DNA from: Candidatus Peribacteria bacterium
Lineage (GTDB): Bacteria > Patescibacteriota > Gracilibacteria > UBA1369 > LOWO2-01-FULL-3
Length of the DNA stretch: 46,449 nucleotides
Assembly: GCA_943356465.1 (NCBI GenBank)
Contig: CALREX010000003.1
Coordinates: forward strand, 1-46,449
Reading direction: 5' to 3'
How positions within the stretch are numbered: position 1 is the first letter of the stretch; each line of letters begins with the position of its first letter. The translations under genes were made by a program, and so were the position numbers. The notes beneath the pieces are model-generated. The model did no database searches. It was not told the DNA's origin and worked only from the letters and a program-made list of their open reading frames with translations. Shown here in pieces: positions 17,548 to 25,700 of this stretch.

Positions 17548-17661
17548 GAAATAGTTGGCAAAAATATTCCTGAGAGCGCTTTGCGTTCATTTTAGATATA
17601 ACATATTTCACAATCAAAAGAAGCACCTAAGCTCGAAGGAATGTTTTTTGCCAACTATTTC
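17548..17661. repeat. 114-bp long inverted repeat between wecA-like and truB
   Basis: The arms 17548-17570 and 17638-17661 are inverted copies: 17 bp perfect, then a small bulge, then 5 bp. They enclose a 67-nt loop. The right arm includes the first bases of the truB TGA stop. No T-run follows the second arm in the direction of truB transcription. It could be a structured 3' end, a processing site or a miniature inverted-repeat element. Confidence 0.6.
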
Positions 17662-18373
17662 AATCAACCTTTTTCAAAAATTCTTCATACTTGCCTTCGC
17701 GAAACAACTTTTCCACTTCCTCTATCTTCAAAGCATCATCAACGCTCAAGTCCCCGATTTTGGTTCTTCTAAGTCTTTCAACGTAAGCCCCGACGCCCAA
17801 AACTTGGCCCAAATCATGAATTAAAGAACGAATATAAGTACCACTACCACACTTTATTCGAAATGAAATTTTAGGAAAATCATTCTTAAACATTTTAAAA
17901 TCTTGAACAAAAATTTTGCGCGGTTCTAGTTTGACTTCTAAGCCCTTTCTCGCCAAATCATATGCTCGCTTTCCTCCAACTTTTAGCGCAGAAAATTTGG
18001 GAGGCATTTGCAAAATCTCACCAATAAAATGCTTTTTTATTATGTCTTTTATAGGCTGACAATCTTCTGAAAATAAATCTTCCAATTTCTTTTTATCAGA
18101 AACAGGCAAACTTTCAGAAATAGGTCCCTCTTCATCATAAGTCTCAGAGACAAATCCAAAATGCGCAGTAACTTTATATTCTTTATCACAACCCAAAAAT
18201 TGATTCAAAGACTTTGTAGCCTTTCCAACCCCGACAACAAGAAGTCCTGTAGCCAAAGGATCAAGTGTACCACCATGCCCAACCCTCCTTACTCCAAAAA
18301 TCCGCCTAAGAGTTCTTACAACAAAAAAACTTGAAACACCTTTTTCCTTATCAACCAAAACAAATCCATCCAT
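17660..18373 (-). CDS. truB: tRNA pseudouridine-55 synthase TruB
   Basis: TruB converts U55 of the tRNA T-arm to pseudouridine. The 237 residues include the catalytic motif GHGGTLDPLATG with Asp38, and the downstream KEYKVTAHFG and SGTYIRSL motifs of the family. It is shorter than E. coli TruB (314), ending soon after the catalytic domain with little of the C-terminal PUA part. The gene ends in TGA inside a long inverted repeat. It lies 21 nt after the murE-like gene. Confidence 0.93.
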   Translation of the reverse strand: MDGFVLVDKEKGVSSFFVVRTLRRIFGVRRVGHGGTLDPLATGLLVVGVGKATKSLNQFLGCDKEYKVTAHFGFVSETYDEEGPISESLPVSDKKKLEDLFSEDCQPIKDIIKKHFIGEILQMPPKFSALKVGGKRAYDLARKGLEVKLEPRKIFVQDFKMFKNDFPKISFRIKCGSGTYIRSLIHDLGQVLGVGAYVERLRRTKIGDLSVDDALKIEEVEKLFREGKYEEFLKKVD

Positions 18374-18394
18374 ATTAAAAATTTTAAATAAAAT

Positions 18395-19702
18395 CTAGGT
18401 CACAGAAATTTCCATTTCCCTATTTAAAAGTCCTTCAATAACCTGTTTATCATTCCAAGGAAGACGTTTTCCTCTAAGCATAATAACCTCTTCACATCCT
18501 TTTCCGGCAACAACAACACAATCCCCTTCTCTAGCCAAAGTAAGAGCTAAACGAATAGCCTCTCTTCTATCAGGAATTTTCCAAAAACCATGCCCTTCTT
18601 TTCTTGGAATTCCTGTAGAAACTTGATCTATGATAGATAATTCATCTTCAGAATAGGGATCATCATCAGTCACTATAATATAATCAGAATTTTCATTAAC
18701 AACCTGGCCCATTTTAGGCCTCTTTGACTTGTCTCTTCCGCCTCCTGTAGCTCCAAAAACAGTATACAACTTACCTTTTGCAAGCCCTTTATAAAGCTTG
18801 GTCAAACTCTCAAGAGCCTCAGGAGTATGCGCATAATCCACGACAACACTATAAGGCTGACCGGCATAAACTTGTTCAAATCTACCAGGAACACCACTGC
18901 TCTCCTCTAAGCCTTTTTTTATTATATCCAGAGGAACGCCGATAGCCAAACATGCGCTTGCTGCAGCAAGAGCATTGTACACATTAAATTGTCCGGGAAG
19001 CTTGATTTCCACAGGAATTACATTGTTTGGAACATGCAAAACAAATTTTGACCCACTTGTGGTACTTTCGACATTTTCACTGTAAACAGTAGCATAATTC
19101 ATTCCATAAGTTATTTTTCTGTCAGAAATATATTGATTGAAAAAATTGTAATACTGATCATCAGCATTTAAAACAAGCACTTTTGGAACACCTACTTTTC
19201 TGGAATCCATAGAAACTTTTTTGAAAAATTTTCCTTTTTCATTCAAATAATTATTGAAACCACCATGATATTCGATATGATCAGGAGTAACATTTGTAAT
19301 GACACCGACATCAAAATTTATTCCAAGAATTCTGGATTGAGTCACAGAATGAGACGTCACTTCAATCACAGCATACTTACATCCCTCGTTCTTCATGCGC
19401 TTCAGTAAGCCCTGAATCTTGAATGCACCAAGCGTACTTTGTTTTGTAGTATTAGTCCATTTTGCATCCCCGACCTGGAAATTCACAGTAGAAGTCATTC
19501 CAACTTTTTGACCCCAAGCAGTCAAAATATTCGTAATAAGATTTACAGTCGTAGTTTTTCCATTTGTTCCTGTTACACCTATAACTATCATATTATCAGC
19601 AGGATAAAAATTTATAAGAGCAGCAAAGAAAGCCGCAATTTTGTGATAAAGAAGGCGTAAAGGATGAGTGTCAGGAATCAGTTTCCTTAAAAAATCAAAC
19701 AT
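18395..19702 (-). CDS. murE: MurE-like Mur ligase lacking the usual N-terminal domain
   Basis: Mur ligases add an amino acid to the peptidoglycan stem precursor with ATP. The P-loop GVTGTNGKTTT is at residues 42-52, and NVTPDHIEYHG, VVDYAHTPEALE and FGATGGGRDKSKRP mark the MurE-type central and C-terminal domains. The N-terminal UDP-binding domain, about 100 residues in classical MurE, is replaced by about 40 residues with a hydrophobic helix (LLYHKIAAFFAALINFY). The specificity-loop position reads TDDDPYSED rather than the DNPR of diaminopimelate-adding enzymes, so the amino acid cannot be assigned. It begins 4 nt after the riboflavin kinase stop. Confidence 0.85.
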   Translation of the reverse strand: MFDFLRKLIPDTHPLRLLYHKIAAFFAALINFYPADNMIVIGVTGTNGKTTTVNLITNILTAWGQKVGMTSTVNFQVGDAKWTNTTKQSTLGAFKIQGLLKRMKNEGCKYAVIEVTSHSVTQSRILGINFDVGVITNVTPDHIEYHGGFNNYLNEKGKFFKKVSMDSRKVGVPKVLVLNADDQYYNFFNQYISDRKITYGMNYATVYSENVESTTSGSKFVLHVPNNVIPVEIKLPGQFNVYNALAAASACLAIGVPLDIIKKGLEESSGVPGRFEQVYAGQPYSVVVDYAHTPEALESLTKLYKGLAKGKLYTVFGATGGGRDKSKRPKMGQVVNENSDYIIVTDDDPYSEDELSIIDQVSTGIPRKEGHGFWKIPDRREAIRLALTLAREGDCVVVAGKGCEEVIMLRGKRLPWNDKQVIEGLLNREMEISVT

Positions 19703-19708
19703 ATAAAA

Positions 19709-20167
19709 TCAAATATTTTTCTTAAAAAAGTATCCCACATTTTTTACATCTTCTGCAATCTGCTTTTTAAGTTCATCAAGATTTGCAAATTTTTTTGTAT
19801 CTCGAATTTTCTCAAAAACTTCTACTTTTATTTCTCTACCGGAAAGATCTTTATCAACAAATTTTTCAAAACCATCAATTATATGAGCCTCAAGAATTGG
19901 TTCATTTTCATTTATTGTAGGCCTTTTCCCAATATGCACAGCAGCAACAAAACCTTTTTTATTCTGTTCGGAACCACACAAACATCCACCTCCGCAGTGA
20001 CAAGCTTCACGACCAAAAGCAGTAACGATTTTAGGCTTCTCTCCAATAAAAACTTTACCGGCGAAAACACCTGAAAGTTTTCCGTCATACAAAATATTTA
20101 TAGTTGGAAAACCAAGTTTTTTCCCAACACCCAAACCTTTCACAACTTGTCCTTCAATAATTTCCAT
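19709..20167 (-). CDS. ribF: stand-alone riboflavin kinase with a Cys-rich insert
   Basis: It phosphorylates riboflavin to FMN with ATP. Only the kinase (C-terminal) domain of bacterial RibF is present: GKKLGFPTINI (15-25), VHIGKRPTIN (77-86) and the catalytic Glu region LEAHIID. The N-terminal FMN adenylyltransferase domain of the usual fusion (about 310 aa) is missing. A Cys-rich loop (Cys56, His57, Cys58, Cys62, Cys64) is inserted just before the VHIGKRPT strand. It looks like a metal-binding knuckle and is not part of the standard domain. The RibL-like gene at 39989 could supply the FAD-forming step. It ends in TGA. Confidence 0.85.
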   Translation of the reverse strand: MEIIEGQVVKGLGVGKKLGFPTINILYDGKLSGVFAGKVFIGEKPKIVTAFGREACHCGGGCLCGSEQNKKGFVAAVHIGKRPTINENEPILEAHIIDGFEKFVDKDLSGREIKVEVFEKIRDTKKFANLDELKKQIAEDVKNVGYFFKKNI

Positions 20168-20173
20168 AATTGA

Positions 20174-20179
20174 AATATA
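20174..20179 (-). promoter_or_regulatory. -10 element of the riboflavin kinase gene, predicted leaderless
   Basis: TATATT on the minus strand ends 6 nt before the ATG. A weak TTGTAC lies 18 bp upstream. The whole divergent gap to the next gene is only 40 bp, leaving little room for leaders. Confidence 0.35.
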
Positions 20180-20207
20180 CTAAATCTAGCCACATAAGTA
20201 CAACAAA

Positions 20208-21425
20208 ATGAACTTGAAATTAGAAAAATTTTTCAGAAATTTAACAAAAATCCTCCTTTTTACAAATATTTTTTTTCTGCAATCCTACCTAATAAGATTT
20301 AAAATATTTTCATACTCGACAAATCTTCAGGAAATTTTAATAGCATTAACGGGAGTTTCATTTTTCATAAAATCAATTTTTTCAAAACCATTTTTTCAAA
20401 AAATAAAAAACTTCTACAAACATAAAGTGATTACGGTTTTCGTCCTTTTAACAGCCATCTCCATCCTCACAGTAGATCCAATAAACAGTTTGGATTTTTT
20501 TAGAAATCTTAAATTTTTTGTATTCGCAATTGCATTTGTTTATTTATTTTTAGAAACATTTAAAACACGTGAAGAAAAAATCTCAGCAATTCGCATAGGC
20601 GGATTCGGTGCAATCTTTTTTGGGATTTTTTCAGTAATTTATAATCTATCAGGATACAATATTGCACATGACTTAAGACTACTCGGACCTCTTGATGCTG
20701 CGGTTTATCTGGCATATTACATGACACCGTTTTTCATATTTTTCGTTTTGCAATTCACACAAAATATAAATAAAAAAGTAAATTTCATTTCTGCAATTCT
20801 ACTTTTAATTTTAATACTTGCGACACGTTCCGCAGGATCGATACTCGGAAGTTTTTTAGTAATTGCAATTTACACATTAAAAAACACAAACATAAAAATC
20901 CTCAGCCTGAAAGCCACAAAAGTCATTTTCACGATCATAGGCATATCTATATTTGTCGGAGTTTTCTACACAAAAATACTTCCGTCATTTCAAACAAATT
21001 ATTCCAGTCTAAACGAACGCGAAGAGATTTGGAAAACATCTTTGTATCTCGCTACGCAGCCTGCAAACTTGCTTTTTGGACTTGGAGTAGGACAGTTTCA
21101 AGAATATTATTTACAAAATTCAGACAAAGTCTTAGGACATAAACCACTTGATTATTATGTCCTTCAACCTCACAATATCTTCTTTTTATTCCTTTTTCAA
21201 TATGGCGTTTTAGGGCTTCTGTTTATAGCAATTTGCATATACAGAGCATTCAAAAAAACATCGTTGTCGGAAAATTCCACAGATAAAAACCAAGCACTTA
21301 TTTTTACATTTATTCTTCTTTATTTTTTCATTCATGGCATGATCGACACGCCGTTTTACAAAAACGATATGTTGATTTTGTTTATTCTTTTCATGGAACT
21401 AGGACTAGAAAAACAGAAAGATTAA
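20208..21425 (+). CDS. O-antigen ligase/polymerase-like membrane protein
   Basis: 405 residues with about ten membrane helices and one larger outside loop containing NEREEIWKTSLYL, then FGLGVGQFQEYYLQ and HNIFFLFLFQYGVLGLL. This layout is typical of the Wzy_C/O-antigen ligase superfamily, which polymerises or transfers lipid-linked glycans. The conserved loop Arg and the HN before a late membrane helix are present. The acceptor is unknown. The gene is alone on the + strand between two minus-strand units. Its TAA overlaps the hpf stop on the other strand, and there is no terminator. Confidence 0.75.
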   Translation: MNLKLEKFFRNLTKILLFTNIFFLQSYLIRFKIFSYSTNLQEILIALTGVSFFIKSIFSKPFFQKIKNFYKHKVITVFVLLTAISILTVDPINSLDFFRNLKFFVFAIAFVYLFLETFKTREEKISAIRIGGFGAIFFGIFSVIYNLSGYNIAHDLRLLGPLDAAVYLAYYMTPFFIFFVLQFTQNINKKVNFISAILLLILILATRSAGSILGSFLVIAIYTLKNTNIKILSLKATKVIFTIIGISIFVGVFYTKILPSFQTNYSSLNEREEIWKTSLYLATQPANLLFGLGVGQFQEYYLQNSDKVLGHKPLDYYVLQPHNIFFLFLFQYGVLGLLFIAICIYRAFKKTSLSENSTDKNQALIFTFILLYFFIHGMIDTPFYKNDMLILFILFMELGLEKQKD

Positions 21426-21973
21426 ACTTCCTCGTCCACATCTATCGTTCCATACCCATCCTCGCTTTTTCGCTTGTAGACAACGTGAATAGCACCATCA
21501 CCTTCATTGCGATAAACAAAAAAATCATGACCGATAAGCTCCATTTGATTGATCGCTTCCTCCTCAGTCATCGGTCGAAGTTTTTTTAATTTTTTTCTTT
21601 TAACAACATTCGACATAACTCCAAATTCATCCTGCGCAGTCAAAACATTTTCCAAAGTCGAAGACTCAAGAAAATCCCCATCCTTCGTCCTTCTTTCCTC
21701 TGATTCTTTGTATTTCTCTATCTGTTTTTCAAGTTTTTCACAAACATTTCGTAGCGCAACCTCCATCGATTCACCACTTTCCTCAGCCCTAATCACAGCA
21801 TGAGGCACATACATGGTAATCTCAATTTTATTCTTCTCGACTTTCACCTGAACAATTGTCGCTTCATCATCAATTCGATCAGCATATTTCGCCAAATGTT
21901 CTATTTTTTCACGAATAAAATTTTCCTCAATTTCACTCAGAACAACTCCATCACGATAAATTTCAATTTTCAT
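21422..21973 (-). CDS. hpf: long-form ribosome hibernation promoting factor
   Basis: This ribosome-associated protein inactivates and dimerises ribosomes in stationary phase. The N-terminal half (about 1-100) is the S30AE/RaiA domain (KIEIYRDGVVLS to LRNVCEKLEKQI). A linker leads to the C-terminal domain of long HPF (RKKLKKLRPMTEEEAINQME, IGHDFFVYRN). At 183 residues it has the long-form architecture that makes 100S dimers without RMF. It follows tpiA by 19 nt. Its stop overlaps the stop of the convergent gene. Confidence 0.92.
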   Translation of the reverse strand: MKIEIYRDGVVLSEIEENFIREKIEHLAKYADRIDDEATIVQVKVEKNKIEITMYVPHAVIRAEESGESMEVALRNVCEKLEKQIEKYKESEERRTKDGDFLESSTLENVLTAQDEFGVMSNVVKRKKLKKLRPMTEEEAINQMELIGHDFFVYRNEGDGAIHVVYKRKSEDGYGTIDVDEEV

Positions 21974-21992
21974 AAAGTTTTAACATCAAAAA

Positions 21993-22655
21993 TTAAGACT
22001 TAAGTCCGCTGACAAGATCCATTAAAACAGAATAAGGATCTTCAGCTTTTACCACTCCTGAAGCCAATAAAACCCCACTCGCTCCAAGGGCGAGAGCAAT
22101 TTTCACATCCTCTCCATCTTTGATTCCAGCTCCGACCAAAACTTTTCCTGCACCAACTAAATCCACAGCTTTTTCTATAATCGCAGGCTCTGTTTTTGAA
22201 ACAGATAATTCTCCACCGATAAGTTCCGGAGGCTCTACGGCAACAAGATCAGGATTAAATCCGGCAATTTTTTTAGCCCTGGAAGGATCATTTGCACAAG
22301 CCACAACAAAGAGTCCGGCACGTTTCGCAGCATCAATACATTTCTCCAAAGTCTCATCTCCAAGCTGAAATTCAGCATGATTAAGCAATGTTCCATAAGC
22401 TCCAGCTTCCTTCACCATGTCGGGCAAAATGTGTCCGGTATGGCCGCCGTATCCCTCAAAATCGGTATGCTGGGCAAAAACAGGAATATCAACTACCTCA
22501 CAAACTCGCGCCAAATCAAGGGCAGATACCGCAATACAAACATTCGCACCTGTTTCTTTTGCAACTTTCTCATGAATTTTAGCCAAAGATACAGCACTTT
22601 CTCCTGTTGCCTGCTCATATGCCTTAAAATTAACCAAAATCAAAGGTAATTTCAT
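21993..22655 (-). CDS. tpiA: triosephosphate isomerase, archaeal type
   Basis: It interconverts dihydroxyacetone phosphate and glyceraldehyde-3-phosphate. At 220 residues it is about 30 shorter than typical bacterial enzymes. It carries archaeal-type motifs: VNFKAYEQATG (catalytic Lys11), VFAQHTD, GTLLNHAE (His93), VAVEPPELIG (Glu141), VLVGAGIKDGEDV and GVLLASGVVKA. All three catalytic residues are present. The origin is probably ancient transfer from or shared ancestry with archaea. The promoter lies immediately upstream, predicting a leaderless mRNA. Confidence 0.93.
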   Translation of the reverse strand: MKLPLILVNFKAYEQATGESAVSLAKIHEKVAKETGANVCIAVSALDLARVCEVVDIPVFAQHTDFEGYGGHTGHILPDMVKEAGAYGTLLNHAEFQLGDETLEKCIDAAKRAGLFVVACANDPSRAKKIAGFNPDLVAVEPPELIGGELSVSKTEPAIIEKAVDLVGAGKVLVGAGIKDGEDVKIALALGASGVLLASGVVKAEDPYSVLMDLVSGLKS

Positions 22656-22661
22656 AAGAAA

Positions 22662-22690
22662 AGTGTACTACAAAATTTAGTCATAAACAA
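22662..22690 (-). promoter_or_regulatory. tpiA promoter, predicted leaderless
   Basis: On the minus strand TTGTTT (22690-22685), a 17-bp spacer and TACACT (22667-22662) end exactly 6 nt before the tpiA ATG. A start 7 nt after the -10 would fall on the A of ATG. Confidence 0.5.
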
Positions 22691-22693
22691 CCC

Positions 22694-22722
22694 TTGCTCA
22701 AAAAGGGAAAATTTGCTATAAT
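22694..22722 (+). promoter_or_regulatory. promoter of the giant two-gene locus
   Basis: TTGCTC (22694-22699), a 17-bp spacer and an extended -10 TGC-TATAAT (TATAAT at 22717-22722) form the strongest promoter in the window. A small dyad (CCCTT 22691-22695, AAGGG 22703-22707) covers the -35. It is back to back with the tpiA promoter, whose -35 ends 3 bp away. Confidence 0.65.
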
Positions 22723-22740
22723 ATTATGATAAATTTAATC

Positions 22741-22759
22741 GACTCCACATAAAGGAGTC
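22741..22759 (+). promoter_or_regulatory. leader hairpin of the giant locus
   Basis: GACTCC and GGAGTC pair perfectly around the 7-nt loop ACATAAA. The 3' arm contains the only purine-rich GGAG, 18 nt before the ATG. A purely A-rich stretch follows. The hairpin may tune translation or mRNA stability. Confidence 0.4.
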
Positions 22760-22775
22760 CGAAAACAAAAACAAA

Positions 22776-25700
22776 ATGGCCATAAGAAGATTTCTAGATT
22801 GCATCTCTCACTACAGCCAAAAACTCTCTTCGAAAGAGAAGAGATTTTTGTACGAAGAAACACCTCCAAAAAACGCAAAAGCAGAAAAAGTAGAAGCAAA
22901 GAAAGAGCCGAAAGACATGAACCACGAGGAATTCAAAAAATTTCTGGAAGAAAAAACAGGAATAAAAATCGGCAGAAAAGAAACACAAAAAGCAGATGAT
23001 AAACAAGACAGATTCACATTCAAAATAGATGGACTTGAAAGAAGTTTTTTGTGGAATCAAAAATTTGAAGACACGCTAAAAAAATTAAACGATCCGGAAA
23101 AAATCAAACAAGCTGTTTACAAAGAACTTGCAAGAATTGTAGAAAAAGAAGGAATTGATGAAGTGTTAAACAAATTGAAAGGAGAATTAAGACAACTTAG
23201 CGGAGATACAGCACAAGTTTTGCTAGGCAGTTTGAACAAAGACATGCTTGAAGAGCAACAAAAGCAATTACAGGCAGGAATATTGACAAAAAACTCAGCC
23301 ACAGGAGGTCCGGCAGAAGATAAGGCACCACAACCAGCGGAATCAGGAGATAAAACAAGCGACACCCCGGCAGACGGAGCAATAGATAAGCTTAAAAGCA
23401 AAAATCCAGACAGACAGGCCAGAGCCACATTATTTGATGACAAGCAGGTGCCAACCAACGCCATGCTAGAATACATACAGAAGTTAGCGGACACCATCAA
23501 AAAGGGAAAACCAGAGGAAATCGCCGTAATCACTATTCACGACGACAATTCCGGTGACAGCCAGATGCGCTCGGTAAATGCGGCTAACAAAATAAAAAAG
23601 ATTTTGCTTGGAGAAGATGTGCCGGCAGACAAACTGATTGTGTTTGGCGTTGGCACACAAATACCGGATTTAAAACCAGGTCGCGAAACACTTGGACCAC
23701 ATCGTATCCAAGTCTACTTACTAAACAAAGATGAAGTAAAGGACTTCAAAAAACCTGCACCGGGAAAAGCTCCAGCACCAGCACCCGATGCATCCAAAGG
23801 TCCAGGAGGCAGAGAAGAAAAACCTGTAAAAATCGAGACAACAGCATTTGCAGACTTTAAAATAGCGACAACCGACGCTGAAAAAGCAAAACAAGTAAAA
23901 CAAATTGCAAAGATTAAAGAATTAATCCAAGAGGACGAAGGACAACTTACGACCGTACGAGGAACAAAAATGAACGAAAAAAACAAAGAAGCAATAATAA
24001 AAAGAATAGAAAAAAACTTAGCCAGCCTTAGAGCAACACTTGCAAGACTGGAAAAAGGAGAAGTTTTAACTCCTGATGGAGAAGCAAGCTTGATGAAAGG
24101 AAGTGAGAAATTTGTAGTAGATACAAGACCTCCGGAAGAAAAAGCTACAGATAGAGCACCTGCACCTGCACCAAGCCCTGCAGCAGCTCCAGAAGCAGGA
24201 ATAGACACAAACGAACATGCACGTAAAATTAGCAAAGCTGCAGAAAAAGTTGCGGCAGAAGCAGGAACAAGAGAGCCAGACAAATCAAAAGGAGAAACAA
24301 AAGACAAAAAAACAGACAAAGATGGAGATATTTCAGAAGGCATCTTTGATAAAGATGGAAACTTAATAGAAGGAACTTTAACAGTAAAAAATAAAGACGG
24401 GATAGTAATCATCAAGGGAAAATTTGAAGATGAAATGTTAGTAGAAGGAACAAAAACATTACCAAATAAAGACATTCAAAAAGGAAAGTTCAAAGATGGA
24501 GTTTTAATAGAAGGGACAATCGTCCATTCTGACGGCAAGGAAGAAGTGATCGCAGGTGAAACTGAAAAACCGGCAGAAGCTCCAAAAGGAGAACCGGAAA
24601 TACCTAAAGAATATTTGGCAAAATACAACGAAACTCGAGCAAAAGAAAAAGAGATAAGAGCACAAGCAAAAGAAACCTTAATAAAAGCCGGCGCAGATGC
24701 AAAGACAATAGACCCATCAGTAAAAACAGCAATTGACGCAGCTACACAAGCTGCAGATGATGCAGTAAAAGATCTAAAAGGAAAAACATACAAATTAAAT
24801 GCTCACACAAATATAATAATCGGCGAACTGAAAGACAAAACAAATTTACTTACTAAAGGAAGAATAATTCAAAGAAATGGATCCATAACAGAAGGAGAAT
24901 TCGATAAAGATACAGGATATTTAATAAAAGGAAGAATAATTTACCCTGATGGCTATATTTACGAAGGAGATTTTGACAAAAATACAGGATATTTAATAAA
25001 AGGAAGAGTCATTAATCCAATGGGATACATTTACGAAGGAAATTTTGACAAAGGCACGTTAATAAAAGGACGCATAATTTTACCGGATGGAACAATCAAA
25101 GTAGTAGATAAAATTAAAACACCGGAAATACCAGCTCCATCAGCCATTCCATCACCTATTGCAGCAGCTCCAATTCCTGCACCACTTGCCGCACCGGTAG
25201 CAGCCAAAGCCGCAGAATCAAAAGGCAAAAAAGGCAGAGAAGCGGCGGAACAAGCCGCAAGATTAGCAGAGAGACAACCAAGATCTCTTGATCAATGGAA
25301 AGATCTTTTCGCGCAAGACAAGCCGGTTCATAAAAACGTAGCCGACCTAGGCGAAAAAGGCTTATTTAATCCGGAAGGAATCGAAGAAAAATGGAAACAA
25401 ATAAAAGGACACGGAAGAGTTGATAAAATACTTACAAGAGAACCATTTAACATCGACTCAACAAAAACAGGCAGATTTATAACACAAGTAATTACACAAG
25501 GCTCAAACAAAACTGTCACTTTCAAAGATATCTTAAAATTCGCAAAAACATACAACACAACATTCCCTTATAAAGACTATGACGACTTTATAGATAAATT
25601 GGATGAGGAATGGGATGAGAAAAATGTAGACGAAAAAAACAAAATGATAGGAGAACTGAAAGAAATGTTCCACAAAATCATTCTTCCTACCCTAGACCTT

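Noticed and set aside
17548-17661. Ordinary intrinsic terminator for truB
   Set aside because: The loop is 67 nt and no T-run follows the second arm in the direction of transcription.
22691-22707. Terminator between tpiA and the giant locus
   Set aside because: It lies between divergent starts and overlaps a -35; five base pairs only and no T-run.
23714-24475. Long minus-strand open frame (253 codons) inside the giant gene, and similar ones at 25577-26323 and 26543-27052
   Set aside because: They are Ser/Phe/Leu-rich mirror frames of a lysine/glutamate-rich gene with biased codons, with no family motif and no promoter.
24858-25110. CRISPR-like regular repeats
   Set aside because: The repeats are contiguous, in frame and encode protein motifs; there are no spacers or cas genes.
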